Origin: Polynucleobacter cosmopolitanus | GTDB lineage: Bacteria > Pseudomonadota > Gammaproteobacteria > Burkholderiales > Burkholderiaceae | Direction: 5' to 3' | DNA: 64,000 nt | Assembly (NCBI RefSeq): GCF_002224225.1 | Contig: NZ_NJGG01000001.1 | Coordinates: 959,374 to 1,023,373 of the forward strand | In this document: positions 55,960-63,629 of the stretch, one piece after another | How the letters are laid out: each line of letters starts with the position of its first letter | Numbering within the stretch: the stretch's first letter is position 1 | Position numbers and translations under genes: made by a program | Notes under the pieces: model-generated | Told to the model about the DNA's origin: nothing | Database searches by the model: none | Seen by the model: the letters and a program-made list of their open reading frames with translations, nothing else

Positions 55960-56445
55960 ATGACTCAATCGATCAATCAACTTCTTCATCAAACCAGCTT
56001 GAGCCAGGTACCGCAAGGCTTGTCTGGTGATTTATCGGTGAATGAGACGCCACTCATCATGCACCCATTATCGGCAGGATTTCCAAGTCCTGCGGCTGAT
56101 TATGCGGCTGATGGATTGGATCTGAATAGCTATCTGATACAGAATAAGCCAGCCACTTTCATGTTTACTGTGAGAGGTGAATCAATGATTGTGGCTGGCA
56201 TCCATCATGGCGATAAGGTGGTCGTTGATCGAGCCTTAAAGCCTAAACACAAAGACATTGTGGTGGCGGTGGTCAATGGTGAGTACACCATCAAACGTTT
56301 GTACAAATACAAGGGACTCATTGAATTGCGTCCAGAAAACCCTGACTACCCCAACATCACATTCAGTGAAGGCCATGAGCTACAAATATGGGGCGTGGTC
56401 ATTGGGGTAGTCAGACGTTATTCAAGTAGTTCATCTCGGGTCTGA
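55960..56445 (+). CDS. umuD: UmuD, DNA polymerase V accessory protein (LexA-type self-cleaving)
   Basis: UmuD is cleaved in the presence of RecA-DNA to UmuD', which with UmuC forms DNA polymerase V. The 161-residue protein has the cleavage site in [11 protein letters not shown] (Ala-Gly, about residues 39-40), the nucleophile Ser in VRGESM and the Lys in NGEYTIKRL. It is 20 residues longer at the N-terminus than E. coli UmuD. It starts 5 bp after a LexA box and is 2 bp from umuC. Confidence 0.95.
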   Translation: MTQSINQLLHQTSLSQVPQGLSGDLSVNETPLIMHPLSAGFPSPAADYAADGLDLNSYLIQNKPATFMFTVRGESMIVAGIHHGDKVVVDRALKPKHKDIVVAVVNGEYTIKRLYKYKGLIELRPENPDYPNITFSEGHELQIWGVVIGVVRRYSSSSSRV

Positions 56446-56447
56446 TC

Positions 56448-57758
56448 ATGAGCTCCCCCAATCAAAACTCCACCCATGCACCATTGTTTGCTTTGGTGGA
56501 TGTGAATAATTTCTATGTGTCTTGCGAAAGAGTTTTTGCTCCTCAGCTAGAAAAAACACCCATGGTGGTGTTATCTAATAACGATGGCTGCGCTGTCGCA
56601 CGCAGTGCTGAGGTCAAAGCCTTGGGTGTCAAAATGGGCACGCCTTGGTTTCAGATGAAAGATTTGGCGAAGCAGCATGGCATCTTGGCTTGTTCATCTA
56701 ATTACACTCTGTATCACGACATGAGTCAGCGTGTGGTGGAGATACTGCGACAGTTCACGCCCAAGCTAGAGGTTTACAGTGTGGATGAAAGCTTTCTGCA
56801 AATTGAATCTGTTTTAAATGCTCACGAATCTCCTACTCATTTGGGCGCTGAGATCAAACAGCGTATCAAGCAGTGGACTGGTTTGCCAGTGTGTGTGGGC
56901 ATTGCACCGAGTAAAACATTGGCCAAGTTTGCCAACCACTTGGCTAAAAAGAATCCATCGTTCAATGGCGTTTGTGATTTAAGCAATATGCCCAAACAAG
57001 AACTCTATCAATGGATGAGCGAGGTATCTGCTGCTGAAGTGTGGGGCGTTGGTAGAAAAATTGCCAAACGTTTAGAGGGCATGGGCATACACACAGTGCT
57101 TGATCTGGTGCAAGTATCTCCGCAAATGATGAGATTGCAATTTGGGGTGGTGATTGAAAGACTTTGTTATGAATTACGTGGACTCTCTTGTTTGGCTCTG
57201 GAGGAGGTGGCGCCACCCAAGCAACAAATCATCGCTTCTAGAAGTTTTGGCAAATTAGTACTGAGCTTGGATGAACTAGCTGAGTCAGTTGCCACACACA
57301 CAGCCAGAGCTGCTGAAAAATTAAGAGAACAAGAATCATTGACCAGCTCAATCAGTGTGTTCATTCAAACCAATGTGTTCATGAGAAATGAACCTCAGTA
57401 CAGTCAAAGTATTCAAATACCTTTGGTGCATCCAACGGATGACACCTTGGTGTTGACTGAAATGGCCATCAAAGGGCTGAAAGAAATTTATAAAAAAGGC
57501 TTCAGATATAAAAAGGCTGGCGTGATGTTGGGTTTGATGACTGATAAGCCGGTGGTCCAGTCTTCATTGTTTGAAGATCATCAGGCCAAAGGAAAATCTC
57601 TGCGTCTTATGAAAACTTTGGATTCAATCAATACGCGTTATGGGGCTCAGGCCTTACGAGTGGCCGCTACAGGTACGGACCAAGCTTGGAAAATGAAGTC
57701 AGAGAATGTTTCTCCCAAGTACACCAGCCATTGGGATCAATTACCCGTGGTTCGTTAA
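56448..57758 (+). CDS. umuC: UmuC, Y-family DNA polymerase V catalytic subunit
   Basis: UmuC performs error-prone translesion synthesis. The 436-residue protein has the metal-binding [15 protein letters not shown] at the N-terminus, [10 protein letters not shown] around residue 105 and a helix-hairpin-helix ([17 protein letters not shown], near 200). The C-terminal little-finger region begins around 235. It lies 2 bp after umuD, as in the operon elsewhere, and should be SOS-induced. Confidence 0.95.
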   Translation: MSSPNQNSTHAPLFALVDVNNFYVSCERVFAPQLEKTPMVVLSNNDGCAVARSAEVKALGVKMGTPWFQMKDLAKQHGILACSSNYTLYHDMSQRVVEILRQFTPKLEVYSVDESFLQIESVLNAHESPTHLGAEIKQRIKQWTGLPVCVGIAPSKTLAKFANHLAKKNPSFNGVCDLSNMPKQELYQWMSEVSAAEVWGVGRKIAKRLEGMGIHTVLDLVQVSPQMMRLQFGVVIERLCYELRGLSCLALEEVAPPKQQIIASRSFGKLVLSLDELAESVATHTARAAEKLREQESLTSSISVFIQTNVFMRNEPQYSQSIQIPLVHPTDDTLVLTEMAIKGLKEIYKKGFRYKKAGVMLGLMTDKPVVQSSLFEDHQAKGKSLRLMKTLDSINTRYGAQALRVAATGTDQAWKMKSENVSPKYTSHWDQLPVVR

Positions 57759-57786
57759 GAGCTTCAAATTACTGATGAATAAAACA

Positions 57787-57811
57787 ATAGCCCTGTCACT
57801 TGAGGGGCTAT
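57787..57811. terminator. Hairpin after umuC
   Basis: ATAGCCC (57787-57793) pairs with GGGCTAT (57805-57811) across an 11-nt loop. It has no T-run, so termination strength is doubtful. Confidence 0.35.
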
Positions 57812-57873
57812 GGACCCTCAGCTAAACGTCACAATTTCTGCTAAATTAAATTTTTAGATTTAAAGTGAACATC

Positions 57874-58410
57874 ATGAAATTCTCTCTAGGCCACATTGCT
57901 ACTTTATGTAAATACACCGGCATCAGTTTTATTGCTGGGGCTGTGACTCACGGCGCATTCAGTGAACAACGATCAATGATCACAGCTGCAATTGGTGTGG
58001 CCATTTATTTGATTGCTGGTGTTTTAGAGAAAATATCAAATCCTCAAACAAGTAATACATGGACCAATTTATTGGCCATTGGCGTGATTGCATCTGTGGG
58101 TTTGGGATTTTTCACGGGCGGTCTTCAGCATTTCCCGGATTCTCCAGACAGAAGCTTATGGGTTGTGCCCGTTGGATTCTTAATGAGTTTGATCGCAGTG
58201 TATTGGATGGAGGGAAGACCTCATGCCAAGATCAAAGGGGTTCTTATTTATGGCGGCATCAGTGTCATCATCGTCACAATCGCATCGATCTATGCAGCCA
58301 ATTACTTCAAAGCTCACCTATCTGCCGGCGGACATGCTCATGGTGCAGCTGAAATGTCTTCAGAAAAAGATAACAGCAAAGGGCACGATCATTCAACTCA
58401 CAAGCATTGA
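57874..58410 (+). CDS. Duplicated four-helix membrane protein with a His-rich tail
   Basis: I do not recognise this family. I start at the ATG at 57874 (178 aa). It has about four to five hydrophobic segments. Two similar halves are visible: FIAGAVTHGAFSEQRS near residue 15 and FFTGGLQHFPDSPDRS near residue 77, each a GxxxH(G/F)-type motif at a membrane boundary. The C-terminus is rich in His (HLSAGGHAHGAAE, GHDHSTHKH), suggesting metal binding. It stands alone downstream of umuDC. A metal-related role is only an inference from the histidines. Confidence 0.6.
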   Translation: MKFSLGHIATLCKYTGISFIAGAVTHGAFSEQRSMITAAIGVAIYLIAGVLEKISNPQTSNTWTNLLAIGVIASVGLGFFTGGLQHFPDSPDRSLWVVPVGFLMSLIAVYWMEGRPHAKIKGVLIYGGISVIIVTIASIYAANYFKAHLSAGGHAHGAAEMSSEKDNSKGHDHSTHKH

Positions 58411-58450
58411 TGCAACATCAGTATTTGTATCAATACCTTTGCTTCATGAG

Positions 58451-58831
58451 TCAAAGAGTCTGAGTAATTAACTCAGGCTTGACCACCCGAATTCTTTCAT
58501 CAACGTAATAGCCACCATATTCGGTGTAACGCAAATAAACGGTTGAACATTCTGGGCATTGGTGAATCGTGCAGCGATTGTATGGATGGAAGTTCACCGC
58601 AATCGGTGCATTCTCTGACCAAATGGTGGTGCCATTAGGGTGGTACTCATCCCAATTTTCTTCTGCATCAGGATGCTTGAGTGTGCCAACTGTCTTCAAG
58701 CCATCGCGATCAAAGGTGCTCAGAATTGTTTCCCAGCAAGAGAAATCATGAGAGGCGCAATGTGAGCACTGCTGATTGTGTTGTTGTGAGGCCAGCGCCA
58801 ATAATTCTTGATCATTTAAAACAGGGATCAT
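58451..58831 (-). CDS. Cys-rich (zinc-ribbon-like) hypothetical protein coupled to the MHS transporter
   Basis: I do not recognise this 126-residue protein. It contains a CSHC pair near residue 22 and CTIHQCPECS near residue 87, enough for a zinc-ribbon. The C-terminal YLRYTEYGGYYVDERIRVV is aromatic-rich. Its ATG overlaps the stop of the MHS transporter by 4 bp (ATGA), so translation is coupled. It may be a regulator, sensor or partner, none of which can be read here. Confidence 0.65.
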   Translation of the reverse strand: MIPVLNDQELLALASQQHNQQCSHCASHDFSCWETILSTFDRDGLKTVGTLKHPDAEENWDEYHPNGTTIWSENAPIAVNFHPYNRCTIHQCPECSTVYLRYTEYGGYYVDERIRVVKPELITQTL

Positions 58832-60096
58832 TGGATTTCATTTCTTAACGAGTGCAATGCATAAATGGCTGGGATTGCATAAATAAAGCAATAGGCAGCT
58901 GGGCCCCAAGACCAGGCATTGATTTCAAGGAGCCAAGCTGTGACCATCGGCGCTGTGCCAGCAAAGATGGCAACCGCCAAGCTGTAGCCAATCGCAAAAA
59001 CGGAGCAACGTTGTTCAGGTTTGACCAAGCGACTGATCAAAATACCTTGAGCACCAAATAGCATCATCACTGGGGCCACGATCAAAGATTGACCAATCGC
59101 TAGACCTACCACGCCACCCAATTGAGAAGCCAATATGGCAGGAATACACAAAATAGCACCGGCCCATGTGGCATACCAAGTGATCTTGATTCTGCCCATC
59201 TTATCGGCCAGCCAGCCACCCAAAACCACCAAGGGAATGCCCACAAATTGAATCACAGTGGCCACAGTGTTGGCTGATTGCATCGAGCCACCATGTTTGG
59301 CGGCGTAATCAACAAAATAAACAAACTGAACATAAAAGAGCACATTAGAAAAAGAAATCAGCGCTGCAATTTGAACCAATACCCGCCACCCATGCGCAAC
59401 TTCTTTTAAGCGAAGAGTAATCAAAGCAAATAATTCTTTAAAGCTGAGCTTGTGTTCAATGGCGGTCTCAAGGGTCTCAGGCATATGAGCTCTTAGCTTC
59501 CAGCCAGCAATCGCTACCAAGGCACCTAAAAGAAAAGGTAGGCGCCAAGCCCAATCATTCACAGCATTTTCGCCAAAGACAAAAGCAGTGAGAGCTGCTA
59601 TCAAAGAGCCTAAGAAAAATCCAAGCAATGCTCCTGCGTGCGCAATGCCAGACATCAAACCTTCTTTACCTTGTGGTGAGGCTTCAGCGGCGTACACCAT
59701 GCTACCCCTGTATTCACCACCAATCGAAAACCCTTGGGTCATGCGCAGGAAGAGCAGTGCATACGCTGCGATGGCACCCACTTGAGCGTAGCTTGGAAGC
59801 AAGGCGACCATGAAACTGGCCACTCCCATGATCATGATGCTCCAGATCATCATTTTTCTTCTACCGAGCAAGTCACCCACTGGACCCAAAATCAAACTAC
59901 CAATCGGTCTTGCTAAATAACCAATGGCAAAAATGCCAAAAGAAGCTATTGTTTGAAGCGTGGGATCACTGGCGGGGAAGAATACTTTCCCAAGAGCTGT
60001 TGCGAAATACCCATAAATGGCAAAGTCAAACCACTCCAACATGTTGCCAGTAGCACCGGCAATAGCAGCGGAATAACGTTTAGGAATCATGGCCAT
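58828..60096 (-). CDS. MFS transporter, metabolite:H+ symporter (MHS) family
   Basis: This 422-residue inner-membrane protein has about twelve hydrophobic segments and the MHS N-terminal hallmark GNMLEWFDFAIYGYFA (near residue 17). The motif LGPVGDLLGRRKMMIWS between helices 2 and 3 is the MFS loop, and SIGGEYRGSMVYAAEASP around residue 126 is MHS-typical. Relatives import citrate, proline/betaine, shikimate or dicarboxylates; substrate is unknown. The downstream small Cys-rich gene overlaps its stop. Confidence 0.9.
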   Translation of the reverse strand: MAMIPKRYSAAIAGATGNMLEWFDFAIYGYFATALGKVFFPASDPTLQTIASFGIFAIGYLARPIGSLILGPVGDLLGRRKMMIWSIMIMGVASFMVALLPSYAQVGAIAAYALLFLRMTQGFSIGGEYRGSMVYAAEASPQGKEGLMSGIAHAGALLGFFLGSLIAALTAFVFGENAVNDWAWRLPFLLGALVAIAGWKLRAHMPETLETAIEHKLSFKELFALITLRLKEVAHGWRVLVQIAALISFSNVLFYVQFVYFVDYAAKHGGSMQSANTVATVIQFVGIPLVVLGGWLADKMGRIKITWYATWAGAILCIPAILASQLGGVVGLAIGQSLIVAPVMMLFGAQGILISRLVKPEQRCSVFAIGYSLAVAIFAGTAPMVTAWLLEINAWSWGPAAYCFIYAIPAIYALHSLRNEIQ

Positions 60097-60165
60097 AATT
60101 ACCCATCAATGTAAGTGATATCTTTATTCTATTTGATGGATGATGAATCTAGAAAAAACAAAGAA

Positions 60166-60801
60166 CTAAGACTGACTTTGTCCAGTCATCTCTTCGATCA
60201 ATTCTTTGACTAAATCAAGGCGAATTTGAGCATTATCAATACTCAATAAGTGATGCTTTTGTGCAGGTGTCAAAGGTAGGATTTCGCACCAGCGGTTGGC
60301 GACCCAGCCGCATTGCTCTAAATCATAGGGTTGGCTAAAAGGCATCTGATCTTCTCGCACGCCTTTTTTCTGCAATGATGCAATGATGGCGCCGAGATTA
60401 TCTGCTAGCTTATGGTGTTCAGCTTGGATTGGATAATTGCCATCCTCAGATAAAAATTCAACATCGCCCATCCATAAACCATTTTTTTCTCGCTGGCTTT
60501 GGTGTACTTTAAAGCGTCTTGTGCCACGGCATTTAATAAAGAATAAAGAAGGTTGTGGTGTATCAAAATAAGTGATGTCTACCAAAGTGCCCGTTGGAAA
60601 GAACACAGCAGGTTTATCGATAGGTTCAGCCACTTCTTTACCTTCATCCAAAGTCACAATGCCAAAAGTAGTCGAGTTCGCAATACAGTCTTTGATCATG
60701 TCCAAGTAGCGCACTTCAAAGATCTTCAAATCTAGTGCGCCAGAGGGGTAAAGCGTCTGGCCAAGAGGGAACAAAGGAATGGTGGTGAGTTTGGTTAACA
60801 T
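60166..60801 (-). CDS. LON peptidase substrate-binding (N-terminal) domain protein
   Basis: This 211-residue protein has the Lon-N-domain start IPLFPLGQTLYPSGALDLKIFEVRYLDM in overlapping pieces and no AAA+ or protease domain. Stand-alone Lon-N proteins are widespread, cytoplasmic and of unknown function, perhaps substrate adaptors. It is 69 bp downstream of the MHS gene start on the same strand, so it may be first in that transcript. Confidence 0.87.
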   Translation of the reverse strand: MLTKLTTIPLFPLGQTLYPSGALDLKIFEVRYLDMIKDCIANSTTFGIVTLDEGKEVAEPIDKPAVFFPTGTLVDITYFDTPQPSLFFIKCRGTRRFKVHQSQREKNGLWMGDVEFLSEDGNYPIQAEHHKLADNLGAIIASLQKKGVREDQMPFSQPYDLEQCGWVANRWCEILPLTPAQKHHLLSIDNAQIRLDLVKELIEEMTGQSQS

Positions 60802-60864
60802 GAATCCATTGTATTCAAGACTGAAATAAATTGCTGATGGCCATCCTGTTTTAATATCTTGGCC

Positions 60865-61074
60865 ATGACTCCCGAATCTTTAGAAAAATTGATCAGCATG
60901 AAAATGCCCTTTGGTAAGCATGCTGGACAATTGCTTTGTGATTTACCGGCCAATTATTTGTCATGGTTTGCTCGCGAGGGATTCCCGCGAGGGGAGATAG
61001 GGGAGTTGTTGCACTTGATGCACGAGATTGATCACAACAACTTGCGGCACCTGCTCACTCATTTAAAAAAGTAA
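60865..61074 (+). CDS. DUF3820 family protein
   Basis: I start at the ATG at 60865 (69 aa); a TTG at 60859 would add two residues. The motif MPFGKHAGQLLCDLPANYLSWF is the whole-family signature (seen here in pieces), followed by GFPRGEIGELL. The family has been called a putative quorum-sensing-regulated virulence factor, but function is not established. It diverges from the Lon-domain gene. Confidence 0.85.
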   Translation: MTPESLEKLISMKMPFGKHAGQLLCDLPANYLSWFAREGFPRGEIGELLHLMHEIDHNNLRHLLTHLKK

Positions 61075-61186
61075 TTTTTTTCCATAGTAAGAATTCTCGT
61101 TGAATAAATCAGCGATTTCTTACTTAACTCTTCCTGCGGATTCGGATCAACTTGATTCATCATGATTTCTTTAAGGAGAAAACGTG

Positions 61187-61354
61187 ATGGAAATGATCAT
61201 CAGGAACATTGTCAGAAAAGCACCGCCCAAGAGAAACAAAAAAACCTCGACCAGAAGGGGCCCCAGTGTTTTGTCTAAAAGTATCAAGCTGATAAAAAGT
61301 GCGAGCTATGGCCTGGGTAAGTTAGCAACCTTGGTTTTCATTGGCAGACTATAA
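61187..61354 (+). CDS. Very small basic protein, unknown (55 aa)
   Basis: This small gene follows a strong AAGGAG site 8 nt before the ATG at 61187 (a GTG at 61184 is also possible). The product begins MEMIIRNIVRKAPPKRNKK and ends LATLVFIGRL. It is highly basic in the middle (KKTSTRRG) with hydrophobic ends, as in membrane- or nucleic-acid-binding small proteins. It lies 9 bp upstream of a second small gene and is probably cotranscribed with it. I do not recognise the family. Confidence 0.65.
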   Translation: MEMIIRNIVRKAPPKRNKKTSTRRGPSVLSKSIKLIKSASYGLGKLATLVFIGRL

Positions 61355-61363
61355 GGTCATGTC

Positions 61364-61582
61364 ATGAGCCAGGCGATGTGCGAGTTATTGGTTGATAAAT
61401 TGATTAATTCTGATGAGTTAGGCGAAATCACAGAAACGATTCAGGTGGGTGTTGAATCAGGACAAGGTATTTGGCAATTGTTGATGGACAACCCAATTGT
61501 CTTTGGAATGTTAGTGGGAGGTGGCGTTGCCACCTACATCAGGAAATGGTTCTTTAAACGCTACAGAGAGGTATCTCGATGA
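61364..61582 (+). CDS. Small single-helix membrane protein, unknown (72 aa)
   Basis: I do not recognise this 72-residue protein. It has a soluble N-terminal half (MSQAMCELLVDKLINSDELG..) and one hydrophobic segment near residues 44-60 (NPIVFGMLVGGGVATYI), followed by a basic C-terminus (RKWFFKRYREVSR), suggesting an N-out/C-in single-span protein. It lies 9 bp after the small basic gene. Its stop is 18 bp from the convergent phosphatase gene. Confidence 0.65.
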   Translation: MSQAMCELLVDKLINSDELGEITETIQVGVESGQGIWQLLMDNPIVFGMLVGGGVATYIRKWFFKRYREVSR

Positions 61583-61600
61583 TTGATGACTTTTATTTTC

Positions 61601-62089
61601 TTATAAAGAATGTGAAAGTCTTTGTCTCACATGATCAAGTAGACCATCGCAAGCATCCTCGACCAAATCAAGCACTTCCTCAAACCCTTCACTGCCTTTG
61701 TAATAGGGGTCTGGGACCACGCTGGCCTGATTAACTTTACAAAACTCTGTCAAGCGTCGGATCTTATATTTTTTATTCTCAGGACAGCGCTGTTCTGTCA
61801 GTGCATAGTTTTCCCAATCCATCACCAGCAATAAATCATAGTGATCAAAATCTCGATCATCGAGTTGTCTGGCTGCTAGATCTGATAAATCATAGCCACG
61901 CTTGAGCGCATGTCTTTGAGATCGAGCATCTGGCGCTTCGCCGACATGGTAAGCATGCGTTCCAGCAGAGTCGACTGTCACTTGATGGGATAGACCAGAT
62001 TCATCAATGTATTGACGAAACACGCCATGGGCTGTTGGGCTTCTGCAAATATTGCCCATGCACACAAAGAGAATATTCATAGAGCTCAT
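61601..62089 (-). CDS. Low-molecular-weight protein tyrosine phosphatase
   Basis: This 162-residue enzyme dephosphorylates tyrosine residues, often in exopolysaccharide control. The phosphatase loop VCMGNICRSPT (residues 9-19) holds the nucleophile Cys, and the general acid is the Asp in VPDPYYKG near residue 128. An ATG at 62080 would remove three residues. It starts right after the MOSC gene stop (TAA followed by ATG), so the two are cotranscribed and probably coupled. No partner kinase is encoded nearby. Confidence 0.94.
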   Translation of the reverse strand: MSSMNILFVCMGNICRSPTAHGVFRQYIDESGLSHQVTVDSAGTHAYHVGEAPDARSQRHALKRGYDLSDLAARQLDDRDFDHYDLLLVMDWENYALTEQRCPENKKYKIRRLTEFCKVNQASVVPDPYYKGSEGFEEVLDLVEDACDGLLDHVRQRLSHSL

Positions 62090-62698
62090 TTAAAACAAAT
62101 CCTTTTGCGACTCTTTGCGCAATAAAAAATGATTTTGTTCTTTGATGCTCATTTCTCTGCGACCAGGTGTGACGATGATGGCGTCACCAGCTTTGATGTT
62201 GCCACCTTTGTGAACTTTGAGATACCAACCTGAGCGAGTGGATTGAATCATCGCTTTGGATGCACCTTTGTAGCCCATGCGCGCATTGAATTTAAAGCAG
62301 GGCTCTCTTAATTTGACAACCTCTAGCTCAACATCACCAATCTGCCAGTTATCACCCACCCAAACAGCATCTTCAAAAAATCCTTCAACGCTCAGATTTT
62401 CTCCAACAAAGCCAAAGCCAATTGGGCTGGTTCTTTTGGCTTCTCTGTTGAGCAATTCATTCCAGAAAGGGTAATGCTCGCTTGGGTACGCGTAGATTGC
62501 CTTTTCAAGCCCGCCATGCACGCTGAAGTCAGCTTGTTCATCGCCATCCAAGCCAACGGTTCTGACTTTGATGCTGATTGGATTATCCAAAGAGCTGACG
62601 ATCTCTTTTTTAATGCCTGAATTCACCATGCGATGATCGGGATGGTCAATGCCAAATAAGGGTGCAATCTTGCCTGTGGAAATTGAAATGATGCGCAT
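62090..62698 (-). CDS. MOSC domain protein (YiiM-like)
   Basis: This 202-residue protein has the MOSC fold motifs: VGLDGDEQADFSVHGGLEKAIYAYPSEHY in pieces near residue 48, GFVGENLSVEGF near 100, LREPCFKFNARMGYKG with the conserved Cys near 130 and KAGDAI. MOSC proteins bind molybdopterin; the YiiM group reduces N-hydroxylated bases. It is transcribed with the tyrosine phosphatase immediately downstream. Its molybdenum cofactor would come from the moaA/moeA/mog products in this window. Confidence 0.9.
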   Translation of the reverse strand: MRIISISTGKIAPLFGIDHPDHRMVNSGIKKEIVSSLDNPISIKVRTVGLDGDEQADFSVHGGLEKAIYAYPSEHYPFWNELLNREAKRTSPIGFGFVGENLSVEGFFEDAVWVGDNWQIGDVELEVVKLREPCFKFNARMGYKGASKAMIQSTRSGWYLKVHKGGNIKAGDAIIVTPGRREMSIKEQNHFLLRKESQKDLF

Positions 62699-62736
62699 GC
62701 CATAATTAAATCACTGAATTGATAATTAGGTCATTT

Positions 62737-63504
62737 ATGCCTCGTTTTGCCGCCAATCTCTCTTTGCTCTATGCGCACCTGCCTTTTTTGGAGCGCATCA
62801 AGGCTGCAAAAGATGATGGCTTTGAAGCCATTGAGTGCCAATTTCCATATCAAGAGAATTCTGGTGCGGCCTTACAGGAAATAGCAGGGTCAATGGTGCA
62901 GCATGGATTACCGATGGTGCTGCATAACTTGCGTGGGGGTGATTGGTCCAGAGGTGATCGAGGCTTGGCTTGTCATCCAGCCAGGGTAGATGAATTTAGG
63001 AGTGGTATTGCTGATGCTATTGCCCATGCCCAACATTTGGGCGTGAAACAATTAAATTGTTTGGCTGGCATCTTGCCTGAGGGTCTTAGTCGCAATCAAG
63101 CCCAAAAAACATTTGTTGAAAACTTAACTTATGCAGCAGAAGAGTTAAAAAAATCAAACATCAAATTATTGATTGAACCCATCAACACATTCGATATGCC
63201 AGGATTTTTCTTATCCAGCAGTCAACACGCTTTAGAAACCATCATGGCAGTTCAATCTAATAATCTATACCTTCAATACGATGCCTATCATGCCCATCGC
63301 ATGGGTGAGGATATTTTGGACATTGAAGAGCTGATGCCTTTTATTGAGCACATTCAGATTGCAGATCATCCAGGTCGCCATGAGCCTGGCACGGGAGAAA
63401 TTGATTACCCTGAATTTTTCATGTTACTTGATGATTTGGGTTACGAAGGTTGGGTTGGCTGCGAATACAAAGAACTGCATCAAGCTAATTTTCTAAAAGC
63501 TTGA
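62737..63504 (+). CDS. Hydroxypyruvate isomerase family protein
   Basis: I start at the ATG at 62737 (255 aa; a TTG at 62719 would add six residues). The TIM-barrel protein has NLSLLYAHLPFLERIKAAKDDGFEAIE at the start (pieces), the metal-binding Glu in LIEPINTFDMPGFF (near residue 146), QYDAYHAHRMGED, HIQIADHPGRHEPGTGEIDY and EGWVGCEYKE. This is the Hyi/OtnI group, which isomerises hydroxypyruvate and tartronate semialdehyde or related sugar acids. It would pair with the hydroxyacid dehydrogenase families elsewhere in the window, but the link is not proven. Confidence 0.9.
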   Translation: MPRFAANLSLLYAHLPFLERIKAAKDDGFEAIECQFPYQENSGAALQEIAGSMVQHGLPMVLHNLRGGDWSRGDRGLACHPARVDEFRSGIADAIAHAQHLGVKQLNCLAGILPEGLSRNQAQKTFVENLTYAAEELKKSNIKLLIEPINTFDMPGFFLSSSQHALETIMAVQSNNLYLQYDAYHAHRMGEDILDIEELMPFIEHIQIADHPGRHEPGTGEIDYPEFFMLLDDLGYEGWVGCEYKELHQANFLKA

Positions 63505-63563
63505 TGGTGCTGTTTCATTCGGAGAAATAAGGCTTTGCCCACAAGTGGGGCATTCAGGAGATA

Positions 63564-63629
63564 ATGAATATCCAAGAATTTATTGAGCCATTACTTAGCC
63601 ACTCCTATCAATTTCTGACATGCTATTAG
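63564..63629 (+). CDS. Possible 21-residue leader ORF overlapping the dioxygenase start
   Basis: A short frame, ATG at 63564 behind an AGGAG site, encodes MNIQEFIEPLLSHSYQFL plus three residues and stops at 63627-63629. It overlaps the start of the next gene (63620) in a different frame, which has no ribosome site of its own. The leader could couple translation, or it could mark the true N-terminus of the next gene if there is a sequencing frameshift. Both readings are tentative. Confidence 0.3.
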   Translation: MNIQEFIEPLLSHSYQFLTCY

